From Hibiscus mutabilis (Eukaryota; Streptophyta; Magnoliopsida; Malvales; Malvaceae): DNA of 64,000 nt. How positions within the stretch are numbered: position 1 is the stretch's first letter; the number at the start of each line of letters is the position of its first letter. The notes beneath the pieces are model-generated. The model had not been told where the DNA came from. It saw only the letters and a list, made by a program, of their open reading frames with translations, and did no database searches. The position numbers were made by a program, and so were the translations under genes. The stretch lies in assembly GCA_019671005.1 (NCBI GenBank), contig CM033752.1, positions 23,940,969-24,004,968 of the forward strand, given 5' to 3'. Below are positions 24,088 to 36,490 of this stretch, in pieces.

Positions 24088-25455
24088 TTAACTAAGTATA
24101 TATTTTCTCATATTGAAGAATGAATCATGATCGCTCTATGACAATCTTTGTGGCAAACTTACCACCGCGACTCCAATGGCAAGGACATTTTTGTTTTCCA
24201 TATTTAAATCTAATTTTTAAATTTTGAAAGTAGGAGGCTAATTTTTAAATTTTGACATAGTACAAGGACATTTGGCATGTTTAAATCTAAACATTATTCT
24301 CTTTCTATGTCCAAATCCACAAAAATGATTCGAATTAAAAATATTAAATCATATATCGAATATATGTGTTTGCTAAATTCGCATGACTAAAGTTCGAATC
24401 TCTTAAAAATATTAAATCATATGCATATTTGGATAATGGATATCTCCTAGGATGTTTATCTACATCCGTAATGAATAATAATTCTAATATCAGAATCAAC
24501 AAAAATTGATAAGATATTTGTAAATAATCGGATTCCCAACAGATAGCAAACTTTTCTTCTTTTTTATTGATTCAAATGTTTGGTTGGACTAGACATGTTT
24601 AACAATATTAGGCTTCTTGAAATTCGAGAGATTTTGGTTACTTGCAAATTTGACCTGGACAAAATAATTAAGCCCTTTTAAAATGAGCTAGGCCCGGGCT
24701 CTAACATTTAAAGTTTGAGCCCAGGTCGACCCGCTTTCTAAGTTTTTTTTCGGCAATTAAACTTTTATTATATTAAAAATTTGAATTATATGCTTCATTA
24801 AATTTTTTTTAATATTAAATAGAAAAAAATAATATAACACAATCAAGAAAAATGTTACAAAACGACAACAACACACCAAAAATAATATCAGTCAGAATGC
24901 CCAGAACCCCACTACTAAGTATCTCGCCGAGTTATCTATAAAACCTTGCACCCCTGCATAAACCTTCTAGATACCAAAACAATAGCAACAATCCACACTT
25001 CTGATTTATAAGCAAAATTATAGTCCTCCAGCAGCTTCCCGAGATCAAAACTTGGCAGCCTTCAGGATCTTGACTAATCGAATGAATACATTCTACTAAG
25101 TTTCTAATATGTTGTATTATTTTATTTTATATATTATATAACAAAAAATAAATTTATAATAATATATAATACTGTATTGTAAACATTAAAAAAATATTAA
25201 GTTGTTCATGTATAGAAAAATAAAAAGAAATTAAATTTAATAAAAGATAAATAAGTAAAACTATATACTATATTTAAGAGTAGAATAAACATTCTTTTAA
25301 AAAATTAAAAAGATAACATGAGTAGGTAGAAAATAAATTTAAATTAAATATTTATAAATATGAATGAGTTTAAACAAAATTTTAAATTTGTATTTCGAAT
25401 CAAACTTAGAAAAAAAAAAGTAAAACACATTAACATTTTGTACAAGCATGACCCA
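24088..25455. other. AT-rich intergenic sequence
   Basis: No open frame above 60 codons with a plausible product and no clear transposon end. Direct repeats such as TTTAAATCTAA/TTTTTAAATTTTGA near 24200-24300 are low-complexity. Confidence 0.3.
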
Positions 25456-25982
25456 CAGGGCCGTCTCAGAGATTTGTTGGCCCTGAGCGAAAACTAAAAT
25501 TGGACCCTTATATAAAAAAAGCATATCTCATTACGAATAGAAATTCTCTACCCATATTTAGGCCCCAACAGTAAAAAATTTAGGTTTAGAGTTTAGGGTT
25601 GTAATTTAAAGTTATGATTTAGGATTAAGGTTTAAGGTATTGGGTTCATAATTTAGGATTTAGTATTTAAAAGTTAGGGTTAAAGCTTAAATTTAATTTT
25701 TTAATGTTGGGCATAGAAATGGACACCGAAAAGGGACAATATTTTTTTTATTCATCTCATTACTTTGCACAATTAATTTAATATATTAAACACGTTATTT
25801 TCATTGTTAGATTAATTAACTAATTTATTTAGGAAAGAAAATTAATTTTTTACCATTAAATTAATGTATTTATTTGATAAATTTAAAAAAATTAAAAATA
25901 TGGATAATAAAATTTTAGGGGTCCTAAACTAATTGGGGGCCCTGAGCAGTCGTTTAGGGTGTTCCCCTTATAGCCTACCCTG
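25456..25982. mobile_element. Possible hAT-type non-autonomous element
   Basis: It starts CAGGGCCGTCTCA and ends AGCCTACCCTG, short imperfect inverted ends of the CAGGG type used by hAT elements, with GGCCCTGAGC repeated near both ends. I saw no 8-bp target duplication, so the boundaries are provisional. The interior holds degenerate TTTAGGGTT words and no coding potential. Confidence 0.4.
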
Positions 25983-27130
25983 GCTGCGAGACTCACCTAC
26001 CAAAACCAGGTGTGCAACGTGGGTCAGACCAAATTAATCAACGCAAAGCCCAATAAACCGGATGGGCAACAAAAAAAAAATATCTAATTTAACCAACAAA
26101 TAACTGTAAAAGAAACAATCAGTATAAAATTAATGTTAATTTTTTTTTATAAAAACTTAAAATCATTTTAACGAAAAAATCCAGCTTTAATAAAGTTTCT
26201 TAACTTCGATTGTTATCGTGTTAAAAAAGGCTGTTATCGCTAGCTGTACATATTGAAGCTAGTTAAAAGCTTTAAGTTATTTGCAATTTTTTTCTCTCTC
26301 TAGAGATGGAGTCAAGAATAGTAATAAAATACCTTTACAACAAAATAGTAATAAAATAGGGTTAATATGTAATATTAAATCAAAGTTTGGAATGATTATT
26401 TTTTAAATTGTCAAGGTTTCAAGTAATATTTAAACCAAAACAATAGAGACTAATGATCTTGTATACAAACTTCTTACCACTATATATCGAATTATTAGTT
26501 GATTTATTATTTTTAAGTATATATATTTAAAATTAAACAGATACTGACCATATTAAAAAGGTTCAAAGTATAATATAGATAAAAAAAATTACATTCATTA
26601 TATTTAATTAGATTATTTTATGTGAATATGATACTTTATTTTAAGGGTTAAATAGGTCTGGGACATCAATTTCAGAATATATACTCATTCCTATCTTAAG
26701 ACTTAAATTGCTGTCTAAATCTTTTGTATAAAAATGTATTTTCTAAAATATTCATGTAACAGCTTAAGTGAAATTTTAATTATATCGAAATTATTTAGTT
26801 TATCATCTTTTTTAGGAAAATGTTATTCCCTTTAAAAAAATTGGATACCTCCCAAATTATTTTGAGATCTACGGTCATTTGAACAATGGTCAAAGAATTC
26901 GTCGTATCTTCTCAATCAATTCATTTAAAAAACATGAAAAAAAGAATAAGTACATTTGGCCGGTTGGTCAAGCTGCTTATCTTTGTTTTCTCATATTCTC
27001 CTAAGTAATGAATTCGTGAAGGAGAAAAGAAAAAATTACACCATTACCACTAAAACCATAAGAAGATAACCATAAAATAATTGTTGATGATGATTAGTAG
27101 GAGTTCGTATAAATATAGCAAATATTAATT
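25983..27130. other. AT-rich intergenic sequence
   Basis: No gene, transposon end or tandem array recognised in this very AT-rich stretch. Confidence 0.3.
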
Positions 27131-27139
27131 TTGTAATTA

Positions 27140-27893
27140 GGCTTAACGATCGAATAAGTGTTCAAACTATACTTTTTTTTTTAGATAGGTGCCTGAATTA
27201 TATTTTGGGTCAAATATGTGCCTAACGTTTTATTTCGTGACAGACGTTATTTTTTCCGTTATGTAATGAAATTTGAACACGTGACATGGTTATCCTTTCA
27301 AAAATTAAAATCCAAAAATTAGAAAAATAAAATAATATTAATTAACCTAACAATATTTAATTTCTTAAAAAAATCCAACCCTAACCCTAAATTCCTCCAC
27401 TCCGCCCACTGATTCAACCACCACCGGCCACAATTATTTTCATCAAACCCCGACTATTGAAAGCTCGATTATCTCGTCGTCAAAAACCGACGAATGAACC
27501 ACCGATTGCACCGTTGACGAACACCCAACAATGAAGAAAAAATAGATCGATCGGGTTCCCACCGATGGGTAGAGATGGCAGATGTCGAACGATGAGGTAC
27601 ACGACGCTTTGGGCAGTGAACGATGAACCACCGACTTGTGGGGATGCTGGACGGTGAGGGGATGTTATTTGGGGGGTTTGATTGAAAGAAATTAAAACTT
27701 TAGGATTTTTTAAGTAATTCGGAGTTTTAAAGAAATTTAGAAATTAAAAATATAAAAAACAGGTCACATGTCATGTTCTGATTGGATGAAATAATTTTTT
27801 TTAACAGCCATTGACAAAAAAACCTTAAATGACCCAAAATATAATTTAGGCATCTATCTGTAAAAAAAATGGTATTTATTCAGCTGTTAAGCC
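27140..27893. mobile_element. Mutator-like MITE, 754 bp
   Basis: The ends GGCTTAAC and GTTAAGCC are perfect inverses, and the inverted similarity extends about 100 bp (TATATTTTGGGTCA on the left, TGACCCAAAATATA on the right). An exact 9-bp duplication TTGTAATTA flanks it (27131-27139 and 27894-27902). The interior (27360-27700) is more GC-rich with several minus-strand codons but no transposase domain; it may be captured sequence. Confidence 0.9.
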
Positions 27894-27902
27894 TTGTAAT
27901 TA

Positions 27903-28574
27903 TTAAGAGTATAGGAAAATATTTTGTATTTTAAATGAAAATCCGACTTAAAAGATTGAATCTTTGTCCGAAATAAATTCAAAGTAAACTCGAAATAAAT
28001 CAATTTGTAAATATTAAAATCGATAAACACATAATTTCCTACTGTATCTAGATAACTAACACCTAGTAACAAGGAAAATGAGAGAAGTAAACGAGATGCA
28101 TCACTTAACCTTAAAAAATGTTCATGATCAAAATTTATTAAACTCAAATATTCATATTTACAATGGTTGATCAAAATTTATTAAATTCAAAAGAGATGAG
28201 AGAATTTAGAGAAAGATGGAGTTAATATTATTACATCCAAAAAACCACAATTGTTACATATTTATTATTAGTTTAAAGGTCATATTGGCCCTCAATAAAA
28301 AATCAAAAAAATCAGTTAAGCCTTAAAAAAAAAATTCACTCAATTCAGCCTTCAAAATTTAAATTCTGATCAATCAAGCCCTCAAAATTCAAATTACGAT
28401 CAATTTAGCCCTCTCGTAACATTGACTGTTATAGTTGACCGTTAACTAAAAAATAACCATTAAGACGATAACATGTGACACGCTCCGAAAGTGTCATTAG
28501 TAAAAACCGTAAAAACCATTAAAAATTTTAAAACATATTAAAATTATAAAAAAATTATATTTAAAATTCAAAAA
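27903..28574. other. Unassigned; one MITE-like end
   Basis: From about 28270 the sequence (AGGTCATATTGGCCCTCAAT, then repeated TTCAGCCTTCAAAATT-like segments) resembles one arm of a long-TIR MITE, but no opposite arm was found. The rest is AT-rich and noncoding. Confidence 0.3.
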
Positions 28575-29150
28575 AATTATTGTAATAATCATTTTTGTCC
28601 GATAATTTTATTTGAATCGAATATATATCCAAAAAATAGTAATCCAAAAAATTAAAAAAACAGTCCAAAATAAATCCAATGTCTATTTTACAAAACCCAA
28701 TCTCCAAATACCCTATACCAATTTACCTAAGCCCAAATACCCAAACCAACTACCTATTTTACATCCACTACCCATCCGGCCTAACCAAGCCCATAACGTA
28801 AACCCATATGCTAAACCGGGTTACCCAATAACCCGATTCACCCTACCCTAACCCGGATAATCGCAAAAATCCTAATGAAACCTTAACACCTCAGCCATCA
28901 ACCCCTTTTGTCTTCTCCCCTTTCGTCTCCAGAAGGTTCTACAAGGCTCCCGGCTCCTGACCTTTCAGCTTCTTCCACGACGGCAGCCTGGCCACATCAC
29001 CGCCACGTCAATGTCTGGCCACGTCGCCACGCATGCACCCTTGCGCCCCATATCCGGCAAAGAAAACCAGCACTTCATCCCCTCCTCGTACGACCCTGCA
29101 AAGGGGACAAAAACTCAAAAAATTCAGACATGCAACAACCAACAAAGGCA
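28575..29150 (-). repeat. LTR-like noncoding repeat, family D, copy 2
   Basis: On the minus strand this parallels 27-580: the complement of GGTTGTTGCATGTCTGA lies near 29125-29145, TGCAGGGTCGTACGAGGAGG follows, and then come G-rich segments with repeated GGGTT words. The plus-strand open frame at 28908-29189 is antisense to this repeat and not a gene. Confidence 0.5.
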
Positions 29151-29476
29151 GCTTTTGTTTTGTTTTTTATCTCATGTAATCGGCTATAAAGCCATAACAA
29201 TCCATGTAAAAAGCGGGGGATGTCAAGGAAAAATCAATACAAAATCAAAAAATTCTAAGGTATTCTATTTCTTTCTCTATTTTTGCATCTCGAATTAAAA
29301 ATATAAAAAATAAAAAGGAGTAAAGCAAAATACCCATTGAACAAAACAAATGTTGGGAGAAGGAAAGGCCAGGGCCAGCCAATCTACGCAATGCAATGAA
29401 TAAGTTCACTTCGTAAGATGCATTATATATAAGCGGGCCATATATTATTGGAAATACAAAATTGTAACATCCCTTT

Positions 29477-29530
29477 ATTTAGGGTTTTTCACCATTTCTA
29501 TCGAGACTTAAATGGTGAAAAACCCTAAAT
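29477..29530. repeat. Perfect 21-bp inverted repeat, 12-nt loop
   Basis: Positions 29477-29497 and 29510-29530 are exact reverse complements. The left arm contains TTTAGGGTTTTTCACCATTT, and the loop is CTATCGAGACTT. No target duplication marks it as a transposon end. RNA from either strand would fold into a 21-bp hairpin, shorter than typical plant microRNA precursors. Confidence 0.9.
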
Positions 29531-30120
29531 CAAGATGAAACAGAAAAAATTATCTTGCAATGAAGTCAAAGACAGAGCTAGGATCAAATATTGAGAGGGA
29601 TAAGATTCTATCAAGGGTTATTTGACTAGTATTTAAACTTAGTAGGACCTCAAGTGCTATTGTACCAAAATATTTTGATACATAGTTCCGACCCTGAATG
29701 GAGTTATAGCTTTTATCAGGTAGCAACAGTTTTTGAACTACAAAGAAAAAAAATCAGGTAACAACAGTACCCATTGAACAAAACAAATAGATATCAAATT
29801 GTGCATTCAAACCATATTGAAGTACCAAAGTGAGTATATATTAAAAAACTAAATCTAAATATTACCTAAGTTTTTCATCGTCTACAATTGAGTGTAAGTA
29901 AATTTTAAGGATTTAATTAACTGTAACAAAATAATTAAAGCTTGAATAATTATTCAATTTTAGTCGATAAATTATATATTTAATATATTGACAATTTCAA
30001 TTAATCATGATGTAACACTTTGTTAATGCTTGAATATAAAATTTTAATTTTTATTTAATCTTTGATAATATTATTCATATTTGCTTTTGAGTTTTTTAAA
30101 TATTTTAATCTGTCTCATTA
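29531..30120. other. AT-rich intergenic sequence
   Basis: No gene or transposon recognised; a short ACCCATTGAACAAAACAAA segment near 29330 recurs near 29770. Confidence 0.3.
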
Positions 30121-30260
30121 AAAGAGATTAAGGTGATTACAAGATAATATCTGTTCATACATATTTTTAACTCTTTAACAATACACACACCTTACAGACA
30201 ACGTCATTTAAACCCGGGTCTCCTAAGATGAACATCTTCTTTTTCACTAGGACCACTTAT
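30121..30260 (-). mobile_element. tRNA-like SINE, copy 1
   Basis: On the minus strand it reads AGTGGTCCTAGTG (box-A-like), then GATGTTCATCTTAGGAGACC, a box-B-like GGGTTTAAAT and a tail ATGTATGAACAGATATTATC. It aligns with 35135-35280 and 53470-53615. The two-box spacing of about 30-35 nt fits a tRNA-derived SINE transcribed by RNA polymerase III. Confidence 0.65.
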
Positions 30261-33139
30261 TAATATTTTTAACTATTATTTCATAATTTTTTTTAAAAAA
30301 ATAATGAGGTGACATGTTTTTGTTAATTGACTATGTATATGAGTTTATTGTGCGAGAAGGGGGCTATGGTGGCCGGAATAGATGAATCACGGTGAATTTG
30401 GAAGAGAAGAATAGAAAGAATGCAGTTGGAGTTTAGGATATTAGAAAAATAGAGAGAAAATAACTTCTGAAAATATTATTGAGAACAATGGGTAATTGTG
30501 GTGAACAACCCATTACATTATAGGGTATATAAAGCCCAATGTCTAACAACCTAATAACAAACTCAAACCAACTAATAACAACAATAGCAACAACTAATAA
30601 CAGCTAATCTCTAACATATTGTACATCTATATTATTTTTTTTTGTAAGGAAGAGTATAAGAACCTTCATCGATTTTTTATGAACCCAACACCAAAGATTG
30701 ATATTAGATTACGAATGGAAGAAAAGAGTATCCAACGATTAATATTCATGTCAAAGCTCAGTACATCATCCCTGCAAGATACAAAATCAGGCTGATGTTG
30801 AGATTAATTATATATCGATTTGGTGGGAATAACAATTAAAATGTTATTCTTTGGAATAAAAATTAATATTATCATGAAAGGAATTTTTCTATTTTTACTT
30901 TTTTATATTCTTTAAATAAAATAATTAAAAACCATCATTTAAAATATAACATGAGATTAATGAATATGTATACAAGTTATTTATTACTCCATTCACAATC
31001 AGTTATTGAATAATATTTTCGTACGACAAAATTTAATTAAATATTAAAAATCTTTCATGTTGTATTGGTATTGGGAACAAAATTTTTTGTGCCTTTTTCA
31101 GTGTTCTAATACTAAAAAAATTAAATTTTAATTTTTAACCTTAAATTATAAATATAAGTCATAAACCTTAAAAGATACACACTACACACTATTTCAGACA
31201 TCGATATCCTTATAGTTGGGAGTTTCACTAAATTCAGGTTCTGGCATTTTAAGGATTATATTTCCTCAATTTTAATTTCATATTTGGTTTCTTTCTTTAT
31301 TGAATTTGTAAAATAAATTTTTTATCGCCAAATATTTTCAATTAATTATTCTTAATCGATACATATGCGATTTTTTTTTCTGTTCTTTAGAAAATATCGG
31401 GGAAGCTACAGTAATAGCAATCCAAATTTGTTTGACTGAAACAAATGCAATTACAGAAGTTGTGTGCAATGATTTTTAACAAATGGCAATCTCTATTGTT
31501 TCTGACCTTTAAGCAGGAGAGCTCCAATAATGGAGATTACGTAGGCAATTTGCCCTTCTTTGATCCCTATATTATATATCAGAAGCCTAATCAAACTAAA
31601 AATAGTTTCAGGTACTTTAAATATTATAGTAATATGTCTGAAAACGTACAGTAGTTTAAATATTATAGTAATATGTCTGAAAACAGTAGTATATATATTG
31701 TAGGAAAAATGTTTGGCTCAAGCGAGACAAGGGTTAGAAATGAGACTTGATTATGACGTGTACTAGATATTGTCTTTAAGTATATTTCGCGATAAAGTAT
31801 ATCTTCTAAGATTCAACAAGCACTTATGATGAAACATGTAACACGAGCAAAGAATTAATGAATATTCAGCTTTAAAATGTGTTAAAAATAAGAGAGAAGA
31901 GAAGAAAAAAAGTAGTAGAAGATTCTAGTTTAACATGATTTTTGAAGGCATAAGTGCATGATATTTATAGTATTGTGCATGATATTTATAGTAACATACA
32001 TGCCAAAAAAAGTATTTAAAATCAGCATCAGTCAAAGTCAAATTCGTTAAAAATAAAATAAATGTTTAAGAATAAAAATACTTTCATTTTAATATGAACG
32101 GTTAAAAATCAGTTTTAAAATTAAATAAAAATAAAAAATGAACCAAGCCTCTAATTCTTGACTAATTTCAATTAATTGAACTTTTTAGCCAAGCCCCATG
32201 TACTACCATCGTATTTTTATCTTACAAGTCAATATCATATCTTTATATTTAAATAAAAAACAAGTGTTATATAAGATTGATGTATGATTCTTTAAAATAT
32301 ACTAAATAATTTTATATTTTTATAATATATTTATATATGTTGATACTTATATGAAAGCAACCACGATAAATGCATAGCGCACGAAAACAAAAACAATTGC
32401 ATAATATTTTCACAACAATACATCATAATATACAAGTTGACAGAGAAGACACAACCCAGAGTTTTTTTCCCCAAGTATGAAGATGGCCAATCCATGATGC
32501 CTTGACTATGATGTTAGATGATAATGTGCTTTGGCTTGGATGATGATGATGAATGTGCATACACCAATACCAAAGACAGCAATCGATTGCAGTGCAATAC
32601 CAGGCCAGATATAGAGAGAGAAAGATTGGGTGTTTTTTGGACGGATTTGACAAGCAATTTCGGATGATCAAGTGGAAGGGGGAGAGATGGACCCATAGAC
32701 GTGGGATTATATTTCGGGCAGTATACTCGAAGAGGAAGAAGAATATAAGAAAATGAGATTTAAAAGAAGGAAGATATGTAGCTATTGATTTTATTGTTGA
32801 CTATAGTATATCTGCTATTGCCTCAAATTCATCACCAAGTTTAGTAGTTGTAGTAAAAGAAGGAATAAGTGAAGGACATGAGTATGTCTAGTACTCTCAC
32901 TTATTCACTTGCCTCTCTACCTTTTTTAGAGTTCAAAAATTGAATCATTATCTTTCTTTCTCTAATACTCATCTATGTATACTTCCATTGCCATTAGCTC
33001 ATTACCATATTCCACTATGTAGTGATCACATGTAATGTATATGTTAATTTTTTCATTCATAAACTTTAAATTAACTATTGCTGTAGATTAATTTTGAATT
33101 TAAATGGTTTTATATAACCATATACAATACACATACATT
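30261..33139. other. Intergenic sequence, no confident gene
   Basis: Near 30360-30620 a segment with GGGTATATAAAGCCCAA, then A/C-rich sequence and TATTGTACATCTATATTA, resembles the end of a copia-type LTR, but no terminal repeats were found. Near 31620-31690 a 30-bp segment is duplicated (TTTAAATATTATAGTAATAT). The block 32420-32960 is less AT-rich and might be a transcribed noncoding region on the minus strand, but its frames match no family. Confidence 0.3.
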
Positions 33140-35056
33140 TTTTCATATGTGATATATATGGCATAATTGAGAAACTCGACTCGAACTTAAAAACTGATCT
33201 ACTAATTACTAAAAAATTCGAGTTATTCAAATTATTATTTTATAACTCAAACTTTATTTGAACTTTTTTGAATCAAGTATTTTCGTATCAAGTCGAGTCG
33301 AATAATTCGATTTTTCTCGAGTCAATTCGAATTTTGCCCGCCCCTAATATCTCTATTATGATTGGATAATTTTTCTTGAGGTTAACTTTTTTCCATTAAT
33401 TCGAACAAAAAATTTGACACGGTATTTTTTCTAGAAACATATAAGGTTTATTTGGTAAATAGTTTTTTGAGTCAAGATTAGAGGTTTGGCTAGTTAAATC
33501 TGCTAATTTAGATGTTTGGTAAACATATGATTGTAGTAGCAAATTGGGGGTGAAACCTCTCGGTTTGAAAAAGCTCCTAAATTAAGCTTTTTGAGGTAGT
33601 GATTTGGGTAAAAGAATTGTAAAGACTCTTTTATCCTTAATAATTACAAAAAAATTCTCTAAATAACATAAATTTGAATAACTAGTAAAATTAAAAAGAC
33701 AATTTCTTAAATAAGAAATTAATATATGAATTAATATATACATTTAAATTTAATAATTAATATAATTATATTCAAAATATAATTTCATTTTCATAAGTAA
33801 GAAACTAATATATACATCTAAATTTATAATTATTAAAATTATATTAAAAGGATAATTTAACAAATAAAAAAAATAATATATAGGTCCTTTAAATCTGCTT
33901 AGTAATGTTATATTAAAAATAACAATTTTTATAATTTAATTAATATTAATAGATACAAAATATTAGTAACTAATAATTATTCAAACAAGTATTGAATGTC
34001 ATTTTGCTTGTTCAAATAATCAAGCAGCTATAAGCTATCAATTAATTTTACTAAATACTTTTATACAATCAGCTACTACAATCAACTAGTCAAATCAACT
34101 AATGCTATCGGCTATTAACTATAAACTATCAGCCAATGTAATCTGTTATCCACTATCAACTACTCACTAATTGCTAAGCAAAGCCATGGTCAGTTGACAT
34201 ATACTCCTTGCATTTTTTTTATTGTTTAACAATTTGTTTCATTTTTTATTATTTTTTTTAGATGTAAAAGGATTACCAGTTGTACGTGGGGGTGACAGAT
34301 AAGTACAATTTCGCGGATTTCGCACAACACCCATCCTAGTTAGTGAGGGGATGTTTATGAGTTTGGTGGGTAGTGGGCGGGTATGGGTGTAAAAAGTCAT
34401 ACCCCCGTGAGTAGTGAGTAGGTGATGGATTTGAAACATTACGTGCACTATATCCGCCCGCATTCGCCCGCCCACTAACTACCCACCATATGAATTTTGG
34501 ACCATTATGAATTTAGGAATAAGTTCACAGACTATTCTGTAAACTCTAAGATTTTAAAAGATGAGCCTTATAATTTAACCAAATATGCTTTAGTTAAGTT
34601 AAATAAAATTTATACCGGTGTACATATAGTTTTTATCCATGGTTAGTTAGTTAGCTATAATTAAGTAGATTTTATATCATTGTAAATGTGCTTTTAGTTA
34701 AGTTAGCTATAGTTTGTTAGTTAGATGTAATTAAATTTATACCGATGTAAATGTATTACATATAAGCACTTGATCAATCAATAAAGTAAGCGAAGTTTCA
34801 CTCTTCTTTACAAAATTCTATGGTTTGTTTTTACATAATTCGATATTAGTGGATGTTCGTCATGCGGCGGGTACGAGGTGGGTAATGAGTATCCAGTTAG
34901 GTAGTGGGTGTGGGGGTGGATTTGAAATGTACACGCGTGGGTGGGTGTGGATTTAAAAATACCCGACGTGGGTAGTGGGAAGATAATGAATATGAAAATT
35001 TTAGATGGGTATGGGGGAAGGGGTATCCGCACCTGCCCCGCCCGTTTGTCATCCAT
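33140..35056. repeat. Cluster of hAT-type MITE remnants
   Basis: Three remnants are suggested. The first ends near 33346 with TTCGAATTTTGCCCGCCCCTA. The second (about 33440-34190) starts TTTATTTGGTAAATAG and ends with AGCTATC/GGCTATTAACTATAAAC words common in plant hAT MITEs. The third (about 34270-35056) has GTGGGTAGTGGGCGGGTA-like segments and ends GCCCGTTTGTCATCCATA, like the MITE at 19285. None has a matched opposite end or target duplication, so boundaries are approximate. Confidence 0.35.
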
Positions 35057-35134
35057 AGCCTTGTACGAAAAATATCGAAGTATACATTTCTCATGTCATC
35101 ACTTGTTTTAAAAATTTAAGTCGCATCGAACCCA

Positions 35135-35280
35135 ACAAGTGTCTCAGTAGAAAAGCAGATGATGTTCATCCTAGGATATACAGATTTAAATCGCTTTGTC
35201 TATAAGGTGTATGCGCATTGTCAAAAGGTTAAAAATATGTATGAACAAATACTACTTTTTAATCACCTTTAGACTATTAA
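35135..35280 (+). mobile_element. tRNA-like SINE, copy 2
   Basis: It aligns with the other two copies: CAAGTGTCTCAGTAG, GATGATGTTCATCCTAGGAT, a decayed box B (CAGATTTAAATC), TATAAGGTGTATGCGCATTG and ATGTATGAACAAATACTA. It is the most diverged of the three around box B. Confidence 0.6.
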
Positions 35281-36065
35281 AAAAATCGCATCATTGAAGA
35301 ATTTTGTCACAATACTAAAAAAATGCATTTCAAAAAATAAATGGACAAAATTTACTAAAGATGCCTAGTAAGGGATCTTTTTATGAAATTTGACCTAGAA
35401 TTAAGCTAGCTCTATTTTTTTAACATCTTTCATTGTTCAGAAGAACTATTTAATTTACCAAAATTTCATTCATTTCTCCTACCTAAAGTAACAAGAGGAG
35501 ATTAATGATGCCATCTCCTAACTGGGTTTTTTTTTTCACCAAACGAGAATTTCAGCTCAGATCCATTGATTATTGTGGGTCTTTACCACCGTTGCAAAAT
35601 GTAAAGAACATCATCGATAAAGCAGCAGCACAAGTCAATAGATCATCGAGGTGGCATCTTCATAAATCTCCAGTGTCGGTTTATGTAATAATTGCCTAGT
35701 AGCTGCACAAAGTCTACCATGGCATATCCCTCTTCCCATTTGTAAAAGGGTTAATTTTAGTAAAAATGGGGCCGAAAACAACATTACTAACACTATTGAC
35801 TATTTGGTAATAGTATGAATACAAACATAATATCATGATCATCTGCCATGAAATATTGAGAGAAAAATAAAAGGTGAAATGGGGTGGAGGTTATCTTCTC
35901 CCCGGCCTTCAATATGAGGTTTGACTCTTAGAAATGTGCGTTCAAAACTAGTATGTATTATGAAGATGCCAATGCCACCATCCTTCTAATACTCCTCAAA
36001 CTTGTAACCCATTGGCTTTACCTATAATCATACAATTATCAAGTTTATAGGTCCTAAAAGGCTAA
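35281..36065. other. Intergenic sequence
   Basis: A 64-codon frame at 35505-35699 has no recognisable domain and no supporting splice or codon pattern. Nothing else seen. Confidence 0.3.
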
Positions 36066-36490
36066 GGTGATGCCATCGGGACGATGGAGTGCGGTCGTAC
36101 CCATATAAATTTTAATTTTTTTTGTATAATTTAGGTTTTTTACATTTTTATTGATAATAGAATTTTGTACCTCTAAATTAATAATATAACTTTTTAAAAG
36201 TTCACAGACATAAAATTCTGCATGCATCTTGGATGCCATAAAAGAAGCAATCACTTGTAATTACACACTAATTAACAGTCTATGCCATGCCATCGAGATG
36301 TTGTAGTGCGGTTGTACCTTTATATTTTTGTATTGATAATCTAATTTTATATTTCATATATTTTTAATATAACTTTTTAAAAGTTCATACTTATAATTTA
36401 AAATTCTGCGTCAGTTCTTGGATGCATGGAGAAAGCTGTCACTTGTAATTACACATTAATTAACAATCTACACCATGCATACATCCAAGC
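36066..36490 (+). repeat. Diverged tandem duplication, about 210 bp, upstream of ZPR
   Basis: Two copies (about 36066-36283 and 36284-36480) share GATGCCATCG/GCCATCGAGATG at the start, TAATATAACTTTTTAAAAGT in the middle, AAAATTCTGC, and end CACTTGTAATTACACA(C/T)TAATTAACA followed by CCATGC. Each copy therefore contains a GTAATTAC palindrome, the core type bound by homeodomain-leucine-zipper factors. It lies 1.3-1.7 kb upstream of the ZPR start. Confidence 0.75.

Noticed and set aside
28908..29189. 93-codon Pro/Ser/His-rich frame that looks protein-like
   Set aside because: It is antisense to repeat D copy 2 and its composition reflects the GC-rich repeat; no homology recognised.
32423..32756. 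Overlapping 60-82-codon frames on both strands, and a possible microRNA precursor
   Set aside because: No domain, no known mature microRNA sequence and no long stem found by eye; left as possibly transcribed noncoding sequence.
35505..35699. 64-codon frame with an ATG in fair context
   Set aside because: Contains a T-tract-derived poly-Phe start and no family resemblance; no splice partners seen.
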